Notes under the pieces: generated by a model
The model's database searches: none
Seen by the model: the letters and a program-made list of their open reading frames with translations, nothing else
Told to the model about the DNA's origin: nothing
In this document: positions 1-10,425 of the stretch, in pieces
How positions within the stretch are numbered: position 1 is the stretch's first letter
Layout: every line of letters starts with the position of its first letter
Program-made: the position numbers and the translations under genes
DNA from: Prostheceraeus crozeri
Taxonomy: Eukaryota > Platyhelminthes > Polycladida > Euryleptidae
NCBI GenBank assembly: GCA_907163375.1
Contig: CAJQUW010009247.1
Coordinates: 248,001-312,000 of the forward strand
DNA length: 64,000 bases
Reading direction: 5' to 3'

Positions 1-190
1 GAACTCCGTTCAACCCGTGTCCCATGCATTCATTCCGATGTAGATCACGATTATAACCGGCGAAATATATCGGTCTTGATAATGATTCGTCGTCATCCAT
101 GAGGAGAGGTTCGTGCAAAGAGCATTCAATAAGAATGTCAGTCATAAAATATCAGAGCAGAATTTCTGATTTTTCATGGATAATGTTTAT

Positions 191-1245
191 ATGCGCTCAA
201 AGATTCAGTCTGAGGATCTTATTAGCGTCTCAAATGTGACACTGATTCCTAAGACTTTAGATGCGCTCAAAGATTCAGTCTGAGGATCTTGTTAGCGTCT
301 CAAATGTGACACTGATTCCTAGGACTTTAGATGCGCTCAAAGCTTCAGACTGAGGATGTTGTTAACGTCTCAAATGTGACACTGATTCCTAGGACTTTAG
401 ATGCGCTCAAAGCTTCAGACTGAGGATGTTGTTAACGTCTCAAATGTGACACTGATTCCTAGGACTTTAGATGCGCTCAAACCTTCAGACTGAGGATCTT
501 GTTAGCGTCTCAAATGTGACACTGATTCCTAGGACTTTAGATGCGCTCAAAGCTTCAGACTGAGGATGTTGCTAACGTCTCAAATGTGACACTGATTCCT
601 AGGACTTTAGATGCGCTCAAAGCTTCAGACTGAGGATGTTGCTAACGTCTCAAATGTGACACTGATTCCTAGGACTTTAGATGCGCTCAAACCTTCAGAC
701 TGAGGATGTTGTTAGCGTCTCAAATGTGACACACTGATTCCTAGGACTTTAGATGCGCTCAAAGCTTCAGACTGAGGATGTTGCTAACGTCTCAAATGTG
801 ACACTGATTCCTAGGACTTTAGATGCGCTCAAAGCTTCAGACTTAGGATGTTGTTAACGTCTCAAATGTGACACTGATTCCTAGGACTTTAGATGCGCTC
901 AAAGCTTCAGACTGAGGATGTTGCTAGCGTCTCAAATGTGACACTGATTCCTAGGACTTTAGATGCGCTCAAAGCTTCAGACTGAGGATGTTGCTAACGT
1001 CTCAAATGTGACACTGATTCCTAGGACTTTAGATGCGCTCAAACCTTCAGACTGAGGATGTTGCTAACGTCTCAAATGTGCCACACTGATGGCTAGGACT
1101 TTAGATGCGCTCAAAGCTTCAGACTGAGGATGTTGCTAACGTCTCAAATGTGACACTGATTCCTAGGACTTTAGATGCGCTCAAAGCTTCAGACTGAGGA
1201 TGTTGCTAACGTCTCAAATGTGACACACTGATGGCTAGGACTTAG
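191..1245. repeat. 70-bp satellite array, 15 copies
   Basis: Fifteen head-to-tail units of 70 bp (two are 72 bp, from CACA insertions near 731 and 1082) each begin ATGCGCTCAAA and contain a CCTAGG palindrome. Units fall into sub-types by GATCTT/GATGTT, AGCTTC/ACCTTC and TTAGCG/TAACG changes. The first two copies are the most divergent and the middle ones nearly identical, as expected from unequal exchange. The last unit ends in a truncated CTTAG. No open frame or gene was seen in the array. Confidence 0.97.
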
Positions 1246-1593
1246 CACGAAAAGGCAGTTAACGGAATGAACTCTGCATTTTTCAATCTTTCGGATTTAT
1301 GGATGTTCACTGTATGGTAGTACATTTATTAGCAGAGGTCTGCATTCGTGACTCGAACATCAAGTTGCTTTATGAATGTGACCGTGGATCATGTTGTATT
1401 GAGCCTTGTCATTCGTGTTATGTGTTTTTGATTTTTATATATCGTAGCATTTTATCTTCGTGTTGACAAACATTCATTGTCAAGTTCTATTTTCAGAACA
1501 CTTGAATGCTTAACCGGCTGCAACTGAAGAGTGCTCAATACTTTCCATGGTGACAAAGAATGAATAAATAGCCTTCTTTTATTGCTCTTGCAG

Positions 1594-1813
1594 GGAAAGA
1601 TCGCCTGGTGCAGTGCAGTTAGTCAATTCAAATATGCCCAGTCACAGAGCATCAGTCGCCTCCTGCCCCGAGCGTGCTGCTCAATGCACACCTGAGAACA
1701 GCCACATCCGTGATTATCATCATGATGTTCATTTCCTCTACAACCGAATGAGCATTTTCAGCAGCGAAGTTTCTCATACACAAGAGATGGTGGCCTCAGT
1801 CAAGAGCACCTGA
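1594..1813 (+). CDS. Candidate terminal exon of an unrecognised plus-strand gene
   Basis: A strong acceptor (TATTGCTCTTGCAG|G at 1580-1594) opens a frame of 73 sense and stop codons ending in TGA at 1811-1813. The stretch is noticeably less AT-rich than its surroundings and includes EAAQC-like and Cys/His-bearing text such as ASCPERAAQC and HIRDYHHDVHFLYN. No family was recognised. An AATAAA at 2468-2473 could be the poly(A) signal of a 650-base 3' UTR. The exon would take one base of a split codon from an upstream exon left of the window or before the satellite. A chance open frame remains possible. Confidence 0.35.
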
Positions 1814-1958
1814 ATTAACAGCTTCATACTTGATCGGCCACAGGTCTACAGTCTTTTCCCAAAAAATCACTAATCCTTCAATCCAAATCGAGTTCTTTTG
1901 CTACAATTCTTCAATCTAATCCTCCAGTGAAATTGAATTTCTGGATGAAAACCTCACA

Positions 1959-1982
1959 ATATATATATATATATATATATAT
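1959..1982. repeat. (AT)n microsatellite
   Basis: About twelve AT dinucleotides in a row. It lies in the possible 3' UTR of the candidate exon at 1594-1813. Confidence 0.9.
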
Positions 1983-2473
1983 TATGAGACTTTCATTTTT
2001 TTCGTGCTGTGGCCTAGATGCAAGTGGTTTGAGCAATCATGTGGTGTCGTGTTTCGGCCGAAATTTCGTGCTACGTTGAACTTTGGGATCATTTAAAGAT
2101 GGATGTGCCAAGGCTCTCTGCATTTAGACGCGATTAATTTCACGAGATTAGTGAGTACGAGAGCTCTTCAACTCATTTAAGCCAATTAGATTTGATTTCA
2201 GCATGTCAGAGACGTTGAGCTATTGAATTCTTTCGTTGCACGAACCTCGTTAACTCTCATACTTCTTGTCAACTTGCACGATAAGTTAAACACAAAATTG
2301 CTCATACAAAAGACCTTTGAATGAATATTGAGTGTGGACATTACATGTAAAATGTTTCCAAATAATTTCCACGATTTTGTGTTTTCCACTGCAAATCAGC
2401 ATAAGCCAATTTTGAAGTGACTTAAATGTATCATTCTTGATAGAATGAAGAATTCAAAAGGCGATCCAATAAA

Positions 2474-3703
2474 GGAATCAAGGAAATACAAGTTTTCGTT
2501 GTTGTTTGGGTGGATTGAGATGGATCAGCTGTTGAAGAACAATTCAGAAATTCACTGATTTTCGTGCATGACGGTCAAAGTTTCTAGATCTTTAATATTA
2601 AATAATTAATATCAATGTCATTAATCTATATGCTAAGTCTTCAGAAAGATTGCAAGTCACTGAAAACCGTCATTCATTTCTTTACTACTGCAGCGTATCG
2701 CTGCGCCGTACATCATGGCACGACTTATTATTGATATCAGAACATCGACGGATTTCTATGGTCAAAATTATGAATACAAATTTGAGTAATAAGTTGATAA
2801 TTCTTCGGATCGGTGAATAAATTGAGCAAAATTAATCTTTTTTGTTAAAATATTTAAGTGATGATAAAATGGTGAATGAGTTAGCGCTACGCTATTGACT
2901 GCGCTGTTTTGTATGCTTGTTAAAACTACATAATTTTCGCTGCTGGTGTAAAGATGAAAGACCGATAAATTCCGATAACATTCCAACCGTCTCAGTACAC
3001 GAATGATTGGTGATTTTTGCTTGTTGTGTGCATCACTTACAATGCCAATGTAGGTCCAACGCGCATTCTGAAAGCAAAATTCAGTTTCAAGCTACAACTA
3101 TTTGTTTACGAAAGTACACAACATGCAATCAGTAATCTGTAAGAGAGTTTCCAGCAATCTGGTGCCCACTGCGCAAGAATATCAGGCTTTAACTTCCGGC
3201 AGAGATAGTTTACGGGAATGATGGAGGACATTTGGTGATAGTGGACAGCAGTACCAAGTGGATTTCAAAGTCAATGCACATTTCGGTGAATGACAATTTT
3301 CTTTTTTAATCCGCAATCTGTAGCTAGTCATTATCTTTCTGAATCATTATCTTTGGATATACCAAATAGGCGCTAATCTACCAGAGTATCAGGCGTGACT
3401 AAGAAATTATTCAGATATGTAAAAATGTCTGCAATTGTTTGAGTTCCTAAATTTGACATCATTTATGAAATATTTAATGGATTAATAATGAAAATAGAGT
3501 TGAATAAATTTCAACTTTGTTTCTAGGTCATAGTCCGGAACAGGGATAATATATCAAAAGTCAATAGTTATATCAGATTTTGAAAGCTTGATATTCAAAT
3601 TTGTGAGATATTGTTACAAAATGATGATCTGAGCATGTTGATTCTACTGAGAAAAGTATTACGATAAGTCAAATATATGAAAATTCAGTGCAGAAATCTT
3701 ACA
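2474..3703. other. Unannotated AT-rich stretch
   Basis: No exon, repeat or RNA was recognised. Short open frames are present but have no motif or good splice context. Confidence 0.5.
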
Positions 3704-5170
3704 TAGTCCGGCAGCCAGAACACGTCTCATTAGGGAACAAGACCGAAGATAAGCCTTTCATAGAACGATTACGCCCTGTGAATACCAGGAATCTTCGCGT
3801 CTGCCGAGTTCTACCCGGTTATCTTCCTGTCACATGGAATCAAAGAAAGCACAATTTAGATCTTGAAAAGAAATAAGCCCAAAGTTTGAAGCCACAACTT
3901 TGTCATCAAATGTACGCCTTCAAGTTATTTCCAGGCTTGCCGTTAGAATGGATTTCCAGCCCAATCCTAACCCAATTCCAATCAGAATTCCATTGGGATC
4001 CCAATAGATCCCAATAGAAATCCGAATAGGCTGCTTTAGAGCTAAAAACGTTAGCAATTTGCATCGGGCTTACCACTTAGGAGCTGCCAAATGTGATACT
4101 TTTTGAATTGACGAAGTCCGTTTGAATAATAAAATTTTATACAATTTTATTATAGAGACTGCCTTCACCCAAGAGCTTATAGGGTTCTATGTGTATAGCT
4201 AATATGTATGTATGAACAACAAACGCACTTGGTATTAATTAAGCCTATATCGGAAATGCGGTGTTAATAAACAGCTCGCTACACGGGCTCACACGTATAG
4301 TAGGCAACATGCAGTAGACAGCGGCTTATACGGTTAAATAGGCCTGAATAGCTTACAATGTATAGCTTAATTATAGAAGCGGCGAAGCGCATGACAACGT
4401 ACAGGCGAATTGTATAAGCCTATAATACTATTACATAGGTGACACCATTTTAATCAGCACTATTTTTAATAACTAGAGAAGTTAAAGCCATAGAGTATAG
4501 AGTTAAAGCTTAAAATTTGTGCAGATCATACTAAGACCTCTCAATGCTCGAATTCGAGAGGGACAAGATCAGACTCGAGACACAGAAAAATGAACTGCTC
4601 TGTACAACCCGAAAACATTTGTAACGTAATGTCAACGATTACATGTATATTTTGTTGGGAGAGGGCTTATTGGGATTGGGGTGGATTTTTGATTACCCAA
4701 TCCCAGCGGCAGGCCTGGTTATTTCCAATCATGTGCACGGCATTATCATACTTCTGCTTGGTGATGCATAAGAAAATGTGGTTAAATGAAACTAAATTTG
4801 GCTTCAATGCTGTGGTTGCCGACAAGGATATTTGCCTGAACGTAATGCGCTGAAACTTATGGACGAGGCTACATGAGCACATGAGTTTATGACATGAAGA
4901 CGTTCTATGCCAAAAATGCTAAATGCAGCCGTAGTACTTTCACTTAATCAAAGAAAACATAGAAATCTCATTATTGCAGAAAGCTTCAATCTGTAGCCCA
5001 TTTAAATTTTCATGTGTTTTTATTTTATTATATTTAGCAAGAGCATGAACCATGCAGAAGTCGACAGATACGCTGAATTATACTAGTCATTGTGAAACCT
5101 TCATATCATTATGTGAAAGTCTTATTTTTGGGCACATTCCCTGCAGAAACTCGGTCTGGTTGCCGGACTA
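3704..5170. mobile_element. Long-TIR MITE (family F), copy 1, split by a hAT-like MITE
   Basis: The ends match as inverted repeats: TAGTCCGGCAGCCAGA at 3704 and TCTGGTTGCCGGACTA ending at 5170. They are consistent with TA target duplication. The arms contain a shared block (CTGCCGAGTTCTACCCGGTT and CAGGATCAAAGAAA-type sequence) found in the other copies at 13205, 55961 and 57433. Removing the 786-bp insert and its 8-bp duplication leaves about 673 bp, close to the 690 bp of the copy at 55961-56650. No transposase is encoded. Confidence 0.8.
3932..4717. mobile_element. hAT-like MITE with perfect 8-bp target duplication
   Basis: The ends are CAGGCTTGCCG and CGGCAGGCCTG, flanked on both sides by GTTATTTC (3924-3931 and 4718-4725). 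An 8-bp duplication and CAGG...CCTG termini are the hallmark of hAT transposons. Subterminal sequence rich in CCCAATCC/GGATTGGG is inverted near both ends. The element sits inside the family F MITE and so is younger. A relative is at 17542-18264. It has no coding capacity. Confidence 0.88.
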
Positions 5171-6180
5171 AGAGGTCACTTATGAAGTTGATTGATGGTG
5201 AAAGCTGCTTGATTCAGAATATCCTAGCGAAGTCATAAGTTAGCTTCTACATGAAAGAATCTTCATTTGTTTTTGTATTTTTTTCTCGTTAGTGTCGAGT
5301 TCGCATATTGTGCTACCAACATGTGATCTTGAACAGATTTGGCATGCAACTTTTTGAATGACAGCTTTACAATTACAAAATTTATTGTCACTTGTGAGCA
5401 ATCATTCATTGTACTCGTACAATTAACTTGATCACAGTTTTCAAGATGACTATTCATTGTTTGAGATTTGTGGCATATGGGAATAGTGTTACCTGAAAAG
5501 CGATTTGATTTGTGGTTGAGAGTTTCGTCTTCACGTATGGTATAGGTTGAGATATGATACGCTATTTCCTTTGTTATTACGCTTTCTTTTTTACACTCTT
5601 TGTGAGACGATGACTTTTGGACAACAGTTGAAATTAATCGAACGCCTATTTCGACCGCAATGCCATCAAATATTAAAGTTACATAATTTTAAAATGAGTG
5701 AAATTATTTAGGAAGGGTTCTACAGCCATTTAAGTGGCATACCTAAATTTTTGTTATTCATTGTGTTTTAAAATGCTTATCTAAAAAACTTCAGAATGAA
5801 TTTGACACAATTAGTTAGTTTGCGAAAGTTGTTCGTTTCTTCCATTGCCGAGACGAGTTAACTATTCCATGAAAAAGAGATTTCATGTAAGACTACGCCA
5901 GAAACTCTGTCTTTACAAACAACGTTGTTTTTGACATATTGCCTAAGGTTAAAGTATAACAGAAGTTAAAATCCGCTGGAATATGAAATGTAATAGGATA
6001 AAGGAATAATGACAAGCATTCGTTCATAAGTGAGTTAATAATTTCTATGGTAATGGTAAATCACATGAATCACATGAATTATTCTTGCTGTTGCCATTAG
6101 ATGATGAGGAAGTCAAGTTAGAATAACACAACGCAAATAAAAAGTAAGTAGAGATCCATGCATAAACTCCTTCAACTTAC
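5171..6180. other. Intron after exon 9, nothing recognised
   Basis: AT-rich DNA with no recognised exon, RNA or repeat. It belongs to the intron that begins at the exon 9 donor. Confidence 0.5.
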
Positions 6181-6355
6181 TGCCTTGCATCTGCATATCC
6201 TTGCCCATCATTGATCTTGATGTACAGAATGCATCCTACGAAGCCTTCGCGTGACCAAACATTCCATGGAGCTCGTGTGCTTTCCGGATTCCACGTTTCC
6301 AGAGATCCAATGTAGGTGTATGACTTGAATCTTTTTGGATGCGGTTGTTCAACAT
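6181..6355 (-). CDS. Exon 9: end of LNS domain B; gene continues beyond window
   Basis: Residues 1033-1090 plus two bases. The acceptor TTAATTTCAG|AT completes GAT (Asp) with the G of exon 8. The donor is CA|GTAAGT (phase 2). The translation has YTYIGSLETW and then NVWSREGFVGCILYIKINDG. This resembles the end of an alpha-neurexin LNS domain (VW..L...G(Y/F)VGCIRDL.I(D/N)G), including the conserved Cys, which would pair with an earlier or linker cysteine. A following EGF or LNS exon is expected, but none was recognised between 1 and 6180, so it probably lies past the window edge. Confidence 0.88.
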
Positions 6356-7349
6356 CTGAAATTAACATGTCAACTTACTGTCTGTTTCATGCATGTAAAT
6401 CGTTCCCAGAACATTCCTTATGACCAAAAGAAAATTAAAGGCGTGGGTATGTCAGACCAGAGATGGCCGGCCCCTTCGCTCCCCCCTTTCATGTCGCATT
6501 TTTGCTTTGGCACACTATAGAACAAAGCCGATCAAGCAACGCTTATGTGACTTTTAGCTTTGTTGTACTTTCAAAATTTTCACCGAAAGTCGTTGAATTT
6601 GACGCAGTGGAAAGTCAAATTTATGAGTGATTTTACAAAATACTTTTTTTCGAAGGAATGAGCTTCGCCCCTTTTGCAGAACTTTTTGTGTGATAAATTT
6701 TAATGAAGTGCATCCATTATCAATGTAATTGCAGTATTTTGTATATCTAAGTTGGTGAGTCAAATTATGATCATATATTATACCATAGATATCCGACTTC
6801 CCGCTGTTAGTAGGACTACTAGCAGAATGGACATCAGTTGTTTATTGATAGTGATTTCAGCCGTACGATGCGATTGATAGATCTTTAGAAGACGTAATAT
6901 GGAAGATTCTTGCCGCAGTGCGATTCATCCACAACGTTCTATTCTTTTCAATATCCTTTATTGTTATAGAGTGTTGGATTCTATGTATTATACCGTAGAC
7001 ATCGAATAGAATACTAGAAATTCAATTGCAATGTGATAACCATTTTTATTCAAATTTCAAATGATAATGACAATTTTAAGTGGCAAAATTTGTGTATTTT
7101 CCTAATGATTTGAATTCCTTATGTATCTGTAAGTTGTTTATCTTCTTTACATAAGAAATTACGTAGAACTGTATCATCAGATTTCCCAGACACATTGAAT
7201 TGGTTACTTTTGAAGAAAAACTTCTACATTTCATAAACGCATATTTTAAAATGTCATACATCGCTTTGCTTTCATAAAAATCATTTCACTATGATAGAAT
7301 GGGGTCATTGAGTTTAGAATTATAATGTCCTCTGGTGCATTTCTCTTAC

Positions 7350-7561
7350 CCGGTAGACGAACTGATCGACCGTCGAACATTGCTCGCATTGCGCCTGTCT
7401 TGGCTATCTTGAAGTAAACAGTGTGAGGCCGTCCGTCATCAACACGTGCTGTTGACATCTTGACATGATGATTCCGTTTCTGATGATTGTAGACGAAGTA
7501 CAGTTGACCGTCGAATATTTCCACGCAGGCGAAGTCTTCATGCCCTTCATCTCCAGGCCCA
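7350..7561 (-). CDS. Exon 8: core of LNS domain B
   Basis: Residues 962-1032 plus one base. The acceptor is ACATTTTCAG|T, whose T completes the ACT codon begun in exon 7. The donor is CCGG|GTAAGA. The exon gives ACVEIFDGQLYFVYN, then DDGRPHTVYFKIAKTG and MFDGRSVRLPG. This is the most recognisable LamG sequence in the gene (DG.l.f.y ... DG..H.v.f....... .DG). Asp in GDEGHEDF and in the FDG turns could contribute to the Ca2+ site found in LNS domains, but this cannot be settled from the sequence alone. Confidence 0.9.
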
Positions 7562-7965
7562 CTGAAAATGTATTGGCGAATTGTGTCATTTGTATAATAC
7601 ACATAGTACCGGTATTATAATTCCAACAGCATTTGATTAAGCTCCAATACTATAGCAATGAGTCGTATAGCATGTGGAAATTTCACTTTTATATTTTTAA
7701 ATTTGTATCTCAGTGAGTTACACATTTCTTTCATATTTGAATAAAATATCATGGCTTCTATCTATAATCCTGCAGAGGTTGAAGGTGAACCAATTCTATG
7801 AGAGAGAGTTCTGTGATGCTATTAGCACTTTGAAAGTAGTGTGAAATTTAAATTACCAATAGCCGGAAATTCTCTATTCTGCGAATTATCAGCAATCGCT
7901 TTTGCATAGCAAGTCCGACTTTTGATATATCAGGTCATTTGAGATAATTTGTAAAAATGACTTAC

Positions 7966-8159
7966 GTGTAGAAGATCAGGCCTCGTGGATTGTAAGTGAC
8001 AAATTGAATCTCCATTGACTTATAATTAGGGAATTGCCATGTTGGTAAACGAATCAATGCAGGATCCGTGTGGAATGTATATGGGATTGGATTAGGACTA
8101 AGGATATCATTCATAGTTTCGCCATAGGATGCCTGGCCTGGTCGTGTTGTAATGACCAC
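7966..8159 (-). CDS. Exon 7: start of LNS domain B
   Basis: Residues 898-961 plus two bases. The acceptor is CTTTTCCACAG|GTG (phase 0) and the donor is AC|GTAAGT. A linker of about 30 residues with several Pro and Asn (VVITTRPGQASY, SPNPIPYTF) leads into ALIRLPTWQFPNYKSMEI. Next comes QFVTYNPRGLIFYT, the standard LamG beta-strand that ends in GL(I/L)(L/F)Y. The next exon continues the same domain after a 404-bp intron. Three exons for this domain, with phases 2 and 1 inside it, contrast with the phase-0 splits of LNS domain A. Confidence 0.85.
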
Positions 8160-8608
8160 CTGTGGAAAAGTAAATCAAAGATATCAACCTGATTAATGTA
8201 GAGAAAGAGCTGATTCATTTTTTGATGCTACAGACAAAAGGTGTCTCCGAAAATCAAAGCGATGACATGCACATTGATAGAACTACATTACTAATGAATT
8301 GAATCGCTACATTTAGTTCCGTCTACACTTGAAAATCGTCAATTTTGGCAATCTTTTTTTAACTGTGACAATGTTTCCCAAAAGTATGGTTTTGTCGCAT
8401 GGTAGCCTAGCCATCTTTAGACGGCGCTCTGATGAGAAAATGCACGTCATACTACTGCATGTAGTTCAAACATTGAATCTCAAAAAGAAATCATAGGCTG
8501 CATTAAGAAGCCCTAATTTCACTGTCACTGACATGGAATATTTACCATCACTTTAAAACAACCACAATAAGAAGCTAAAATCCACTCAATAGTAATGAAA
8601 AATCATTT

Positions 8609-8795
8609 ACGGTTAATGCTATGTTGTCTTGGAGGATGAAGCTATCGGATTCTATTACGCGGGTTCTTCAATTGAGGACTTATGTCGTTCTGTCGCTCGT
8701 CGATAGCTCAGTTGGTAGAGCGTTGGCCTATAATGCCAGAGGTCGGTGGTTCAAATCCACCAAGACGCGCAGCAATTTTCCGTCTGTTAAATTAT
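8609..8795 (+). repeat. Duplicated tRNA-containing unit, copy 1
   Basis: About 187 bp, nearly identical to 8896-9083. The shared part starts at ACGGTTAATGCTATG, about 88 bp before the tRNA-like sequence, and runs about 25 bp past it. The two units are offset by 287 bp. Confidence 0.9.
8697..8768 (+). tRNA. tRNA-Tyr-like gene or tRNA-derived repeat, anticodon loop CTATAAT
   Basis: The D arm (GCTC-AGTTGGTA-GAGC), anticodon arm (TTGGC/GCCAG), five-base variable region and perfect T arm (GGTGG-TTCAAAT-CCACC) fold well. GTTCAAATC matches the Pol III B box. The anticodon would be ATA, which reads Tyr codons, and CGATAGCTCAGTTGGTAGAGCG resembles animal tRNA-Tyr. Two facts argue against a working gene. 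Only four of seven acceptor positions pair, and the intron usual in animal tRNA-Tyr is missing. A TTTT terminator follows at about 8775. A tRNA-derived repeat is more likely than a functional tRNA. Confidence 0.55.
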
Positions 8796-8895
8796 CATTG
8801 CAGCTTTCTTTGAATACTTGTGTGGACTAAGTCCCCGTTTCAAAGTATAATGCTGGCTTTGAATTACTGATAACTTGCTTCAGTAGTTTGGCTTG

Positions 8896-9083
8896 ACGGT
8901 TAATGCTATGTTGTCTTGGAGGATGAAGCTATCGGATTCTCTTACGCGGGTTCTTCAATTGAGGACTTATATCTTTCTGTCGCTCGTCGATAGCTCAGTT
9001 GGTAGAGCGTTGACTTAGAATGCCAGAGGTCGGTGGTTCAAATCCACCAAGACGCGCAGCTATTTTTCGTCTGCTAAATTATA
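8896..9083 (+). repeat. Duplicated tRNA-containing unit, copy 2
   Basis: Tandem partner of 8609-8795 in the same orientation, with a few substitutions. It includes the second tRNA-like sequence. Confidence 0.9.
8984..9055 (+). tRNA. tRNA-like sequence, second copy, anticodon loop TTAGAAT
   Basis: Same fold and B box as the copy at 8697. The anticodon stem has one mismatch and the loop would give AGA (Ser codon family), but there is no long variable arm as real tRNA-Ser has. It is therefore a degenerate duplicate rather than a new isoacceptor. A TTTTT run follows within 15 bp. Confidence 0.5.
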
Positions 9084-10340
9084 ATTTAACACAACTTTCA
9101 TATCTATGGAAATGCTATGTAATCACTCAATAAATGGAAGTGACATCAGAAGTTGTTCAAATATGGATCAACAATATATTTGTCTTGAAAGTTGTCAAAA
9201 TATTTAATGAAAACGATGAATGTAATCTTAATTAATCAAGCACTTAAGAATTCGCAATTTTTGTCAACCCCATACAAGTGCTCATTAATGTGAAGCAATA
9301 TGTCACGACAGTTGCCTAAGTATCTGCATCCTACATATTTTTTACATGTAGCACTCTAAAAAAATTGCCTCGAAAACCGCATATGTGTCAAAAGATCGAT
9401 AGAAGATCATGATATATTTGACAGATCAAAATCTTGGTAAGTGTTCATGTATAAAAGCGCTTACGACGCTTGTGTTTTCCAATTGCTGCGCATTAATTCA
9501 AATTGTTCCATATCTGATGTAAGCTAAGTAATCTGAGATCGTTATGTTCAAAGATATTTCTCCACTTAATTTATTACTTAGATGCGAATATTGAAGATCG
9601 TGGTGATCTTTTATAATGTTGGCATTCGAAAAATTAAAGGAGTAATACAACATACTATCTGTTGCACTTTGACTTCCCAACAACCTTTAATATGCAATAA
9701 ACACATGTATATTCGTACCGTTAATTTTTTTAATTCGCTGTTGTGAGAGTGGATATTGTTCCCTCAATATGTCAACAGTTTCAAAGAGGTGACCACTCTC
9801 ATTTGTGGCCAGGTGCATTGAATCCAAGATTTCCGCCTTATTTAAATCATGCTGTGTGTGGGCAAGAAGTTAAGTGCAATGTTCTGTATGTAGGCTACGT
9901 GCTACAAGAAGGTAGTCATTTATCATGATTATGAAACTAGAAAATATTATCTCTGACAGTCTTTGATGTATTATAGGAGTTACAGATTTTATGATAAAGT
10001 GGCCGGTGTAGATCAATTTTAGCCACAGAAATTGATAAGAATAAAACCTCTAGAATGGAAGTAAAACTTCATGCAATACACAATAGTGGCACATAAATCG
10101 CGCACATTTTCGCTTAGATACATTTGTCAACGGCTGCACCATTGGGTTAGAATCAGTCACATTAGTAATTCTAGGCTTTTCATTGGTAGTTCATGCCCCA
10201 ACTTGGTTCCTCCGGATGTTCCGCGACCTTGAGTCAATTTCCATTCTAGTCAACTTCAGATGAACAAGCTATTTCTATGATTTTATCAGCTTATTATGAC
10301 TATAGCTGTACAGGCCCTCATTCACCGTCGGTTGAACTGT
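9084..10340. other. Intron DNA, nothing recognised
   Basis: AT-rich part of the 15.8-kb intron between exons 6 and 7. No gene or repeat was recognised. Confidence 0.5.
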
Positions 10341-10425
10341 CAGTGTAGCCTAGTGAAGAAGGTGCGAGCTCGTCTCCACCTCGGAGTTCGGCTCGATTCC
10401 TGGGTCGGGCGAGTGCGGTCGGGGA
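10341..10425 (+). repeat. tRNA-like SINE head
   Basis: GTAGCCTAGTG and GCTCGATTCC lie at A-box and B-box spacing, followed by a G+C-rich GGGTCGGGCGAG tail unlike its surroundings. This reads as a tRNA-derived SINE promoter. No second copy of this subtype was seen in the window. Confidence 0.45.

Noticed and set aside
3688-3876. 62-residue frame with CRVLPGYLPV
   Set aside because: It is the arm of the family F MITE; the same text is encoded by the copy at 13205 and is not a gene.
8621-8830. 69-residue frame across the tRNA-like sequence
   Set aside because: The peptide (SSVGRALAYNARGRWFKS) is a translation of tRNA sequence, a common false frame.
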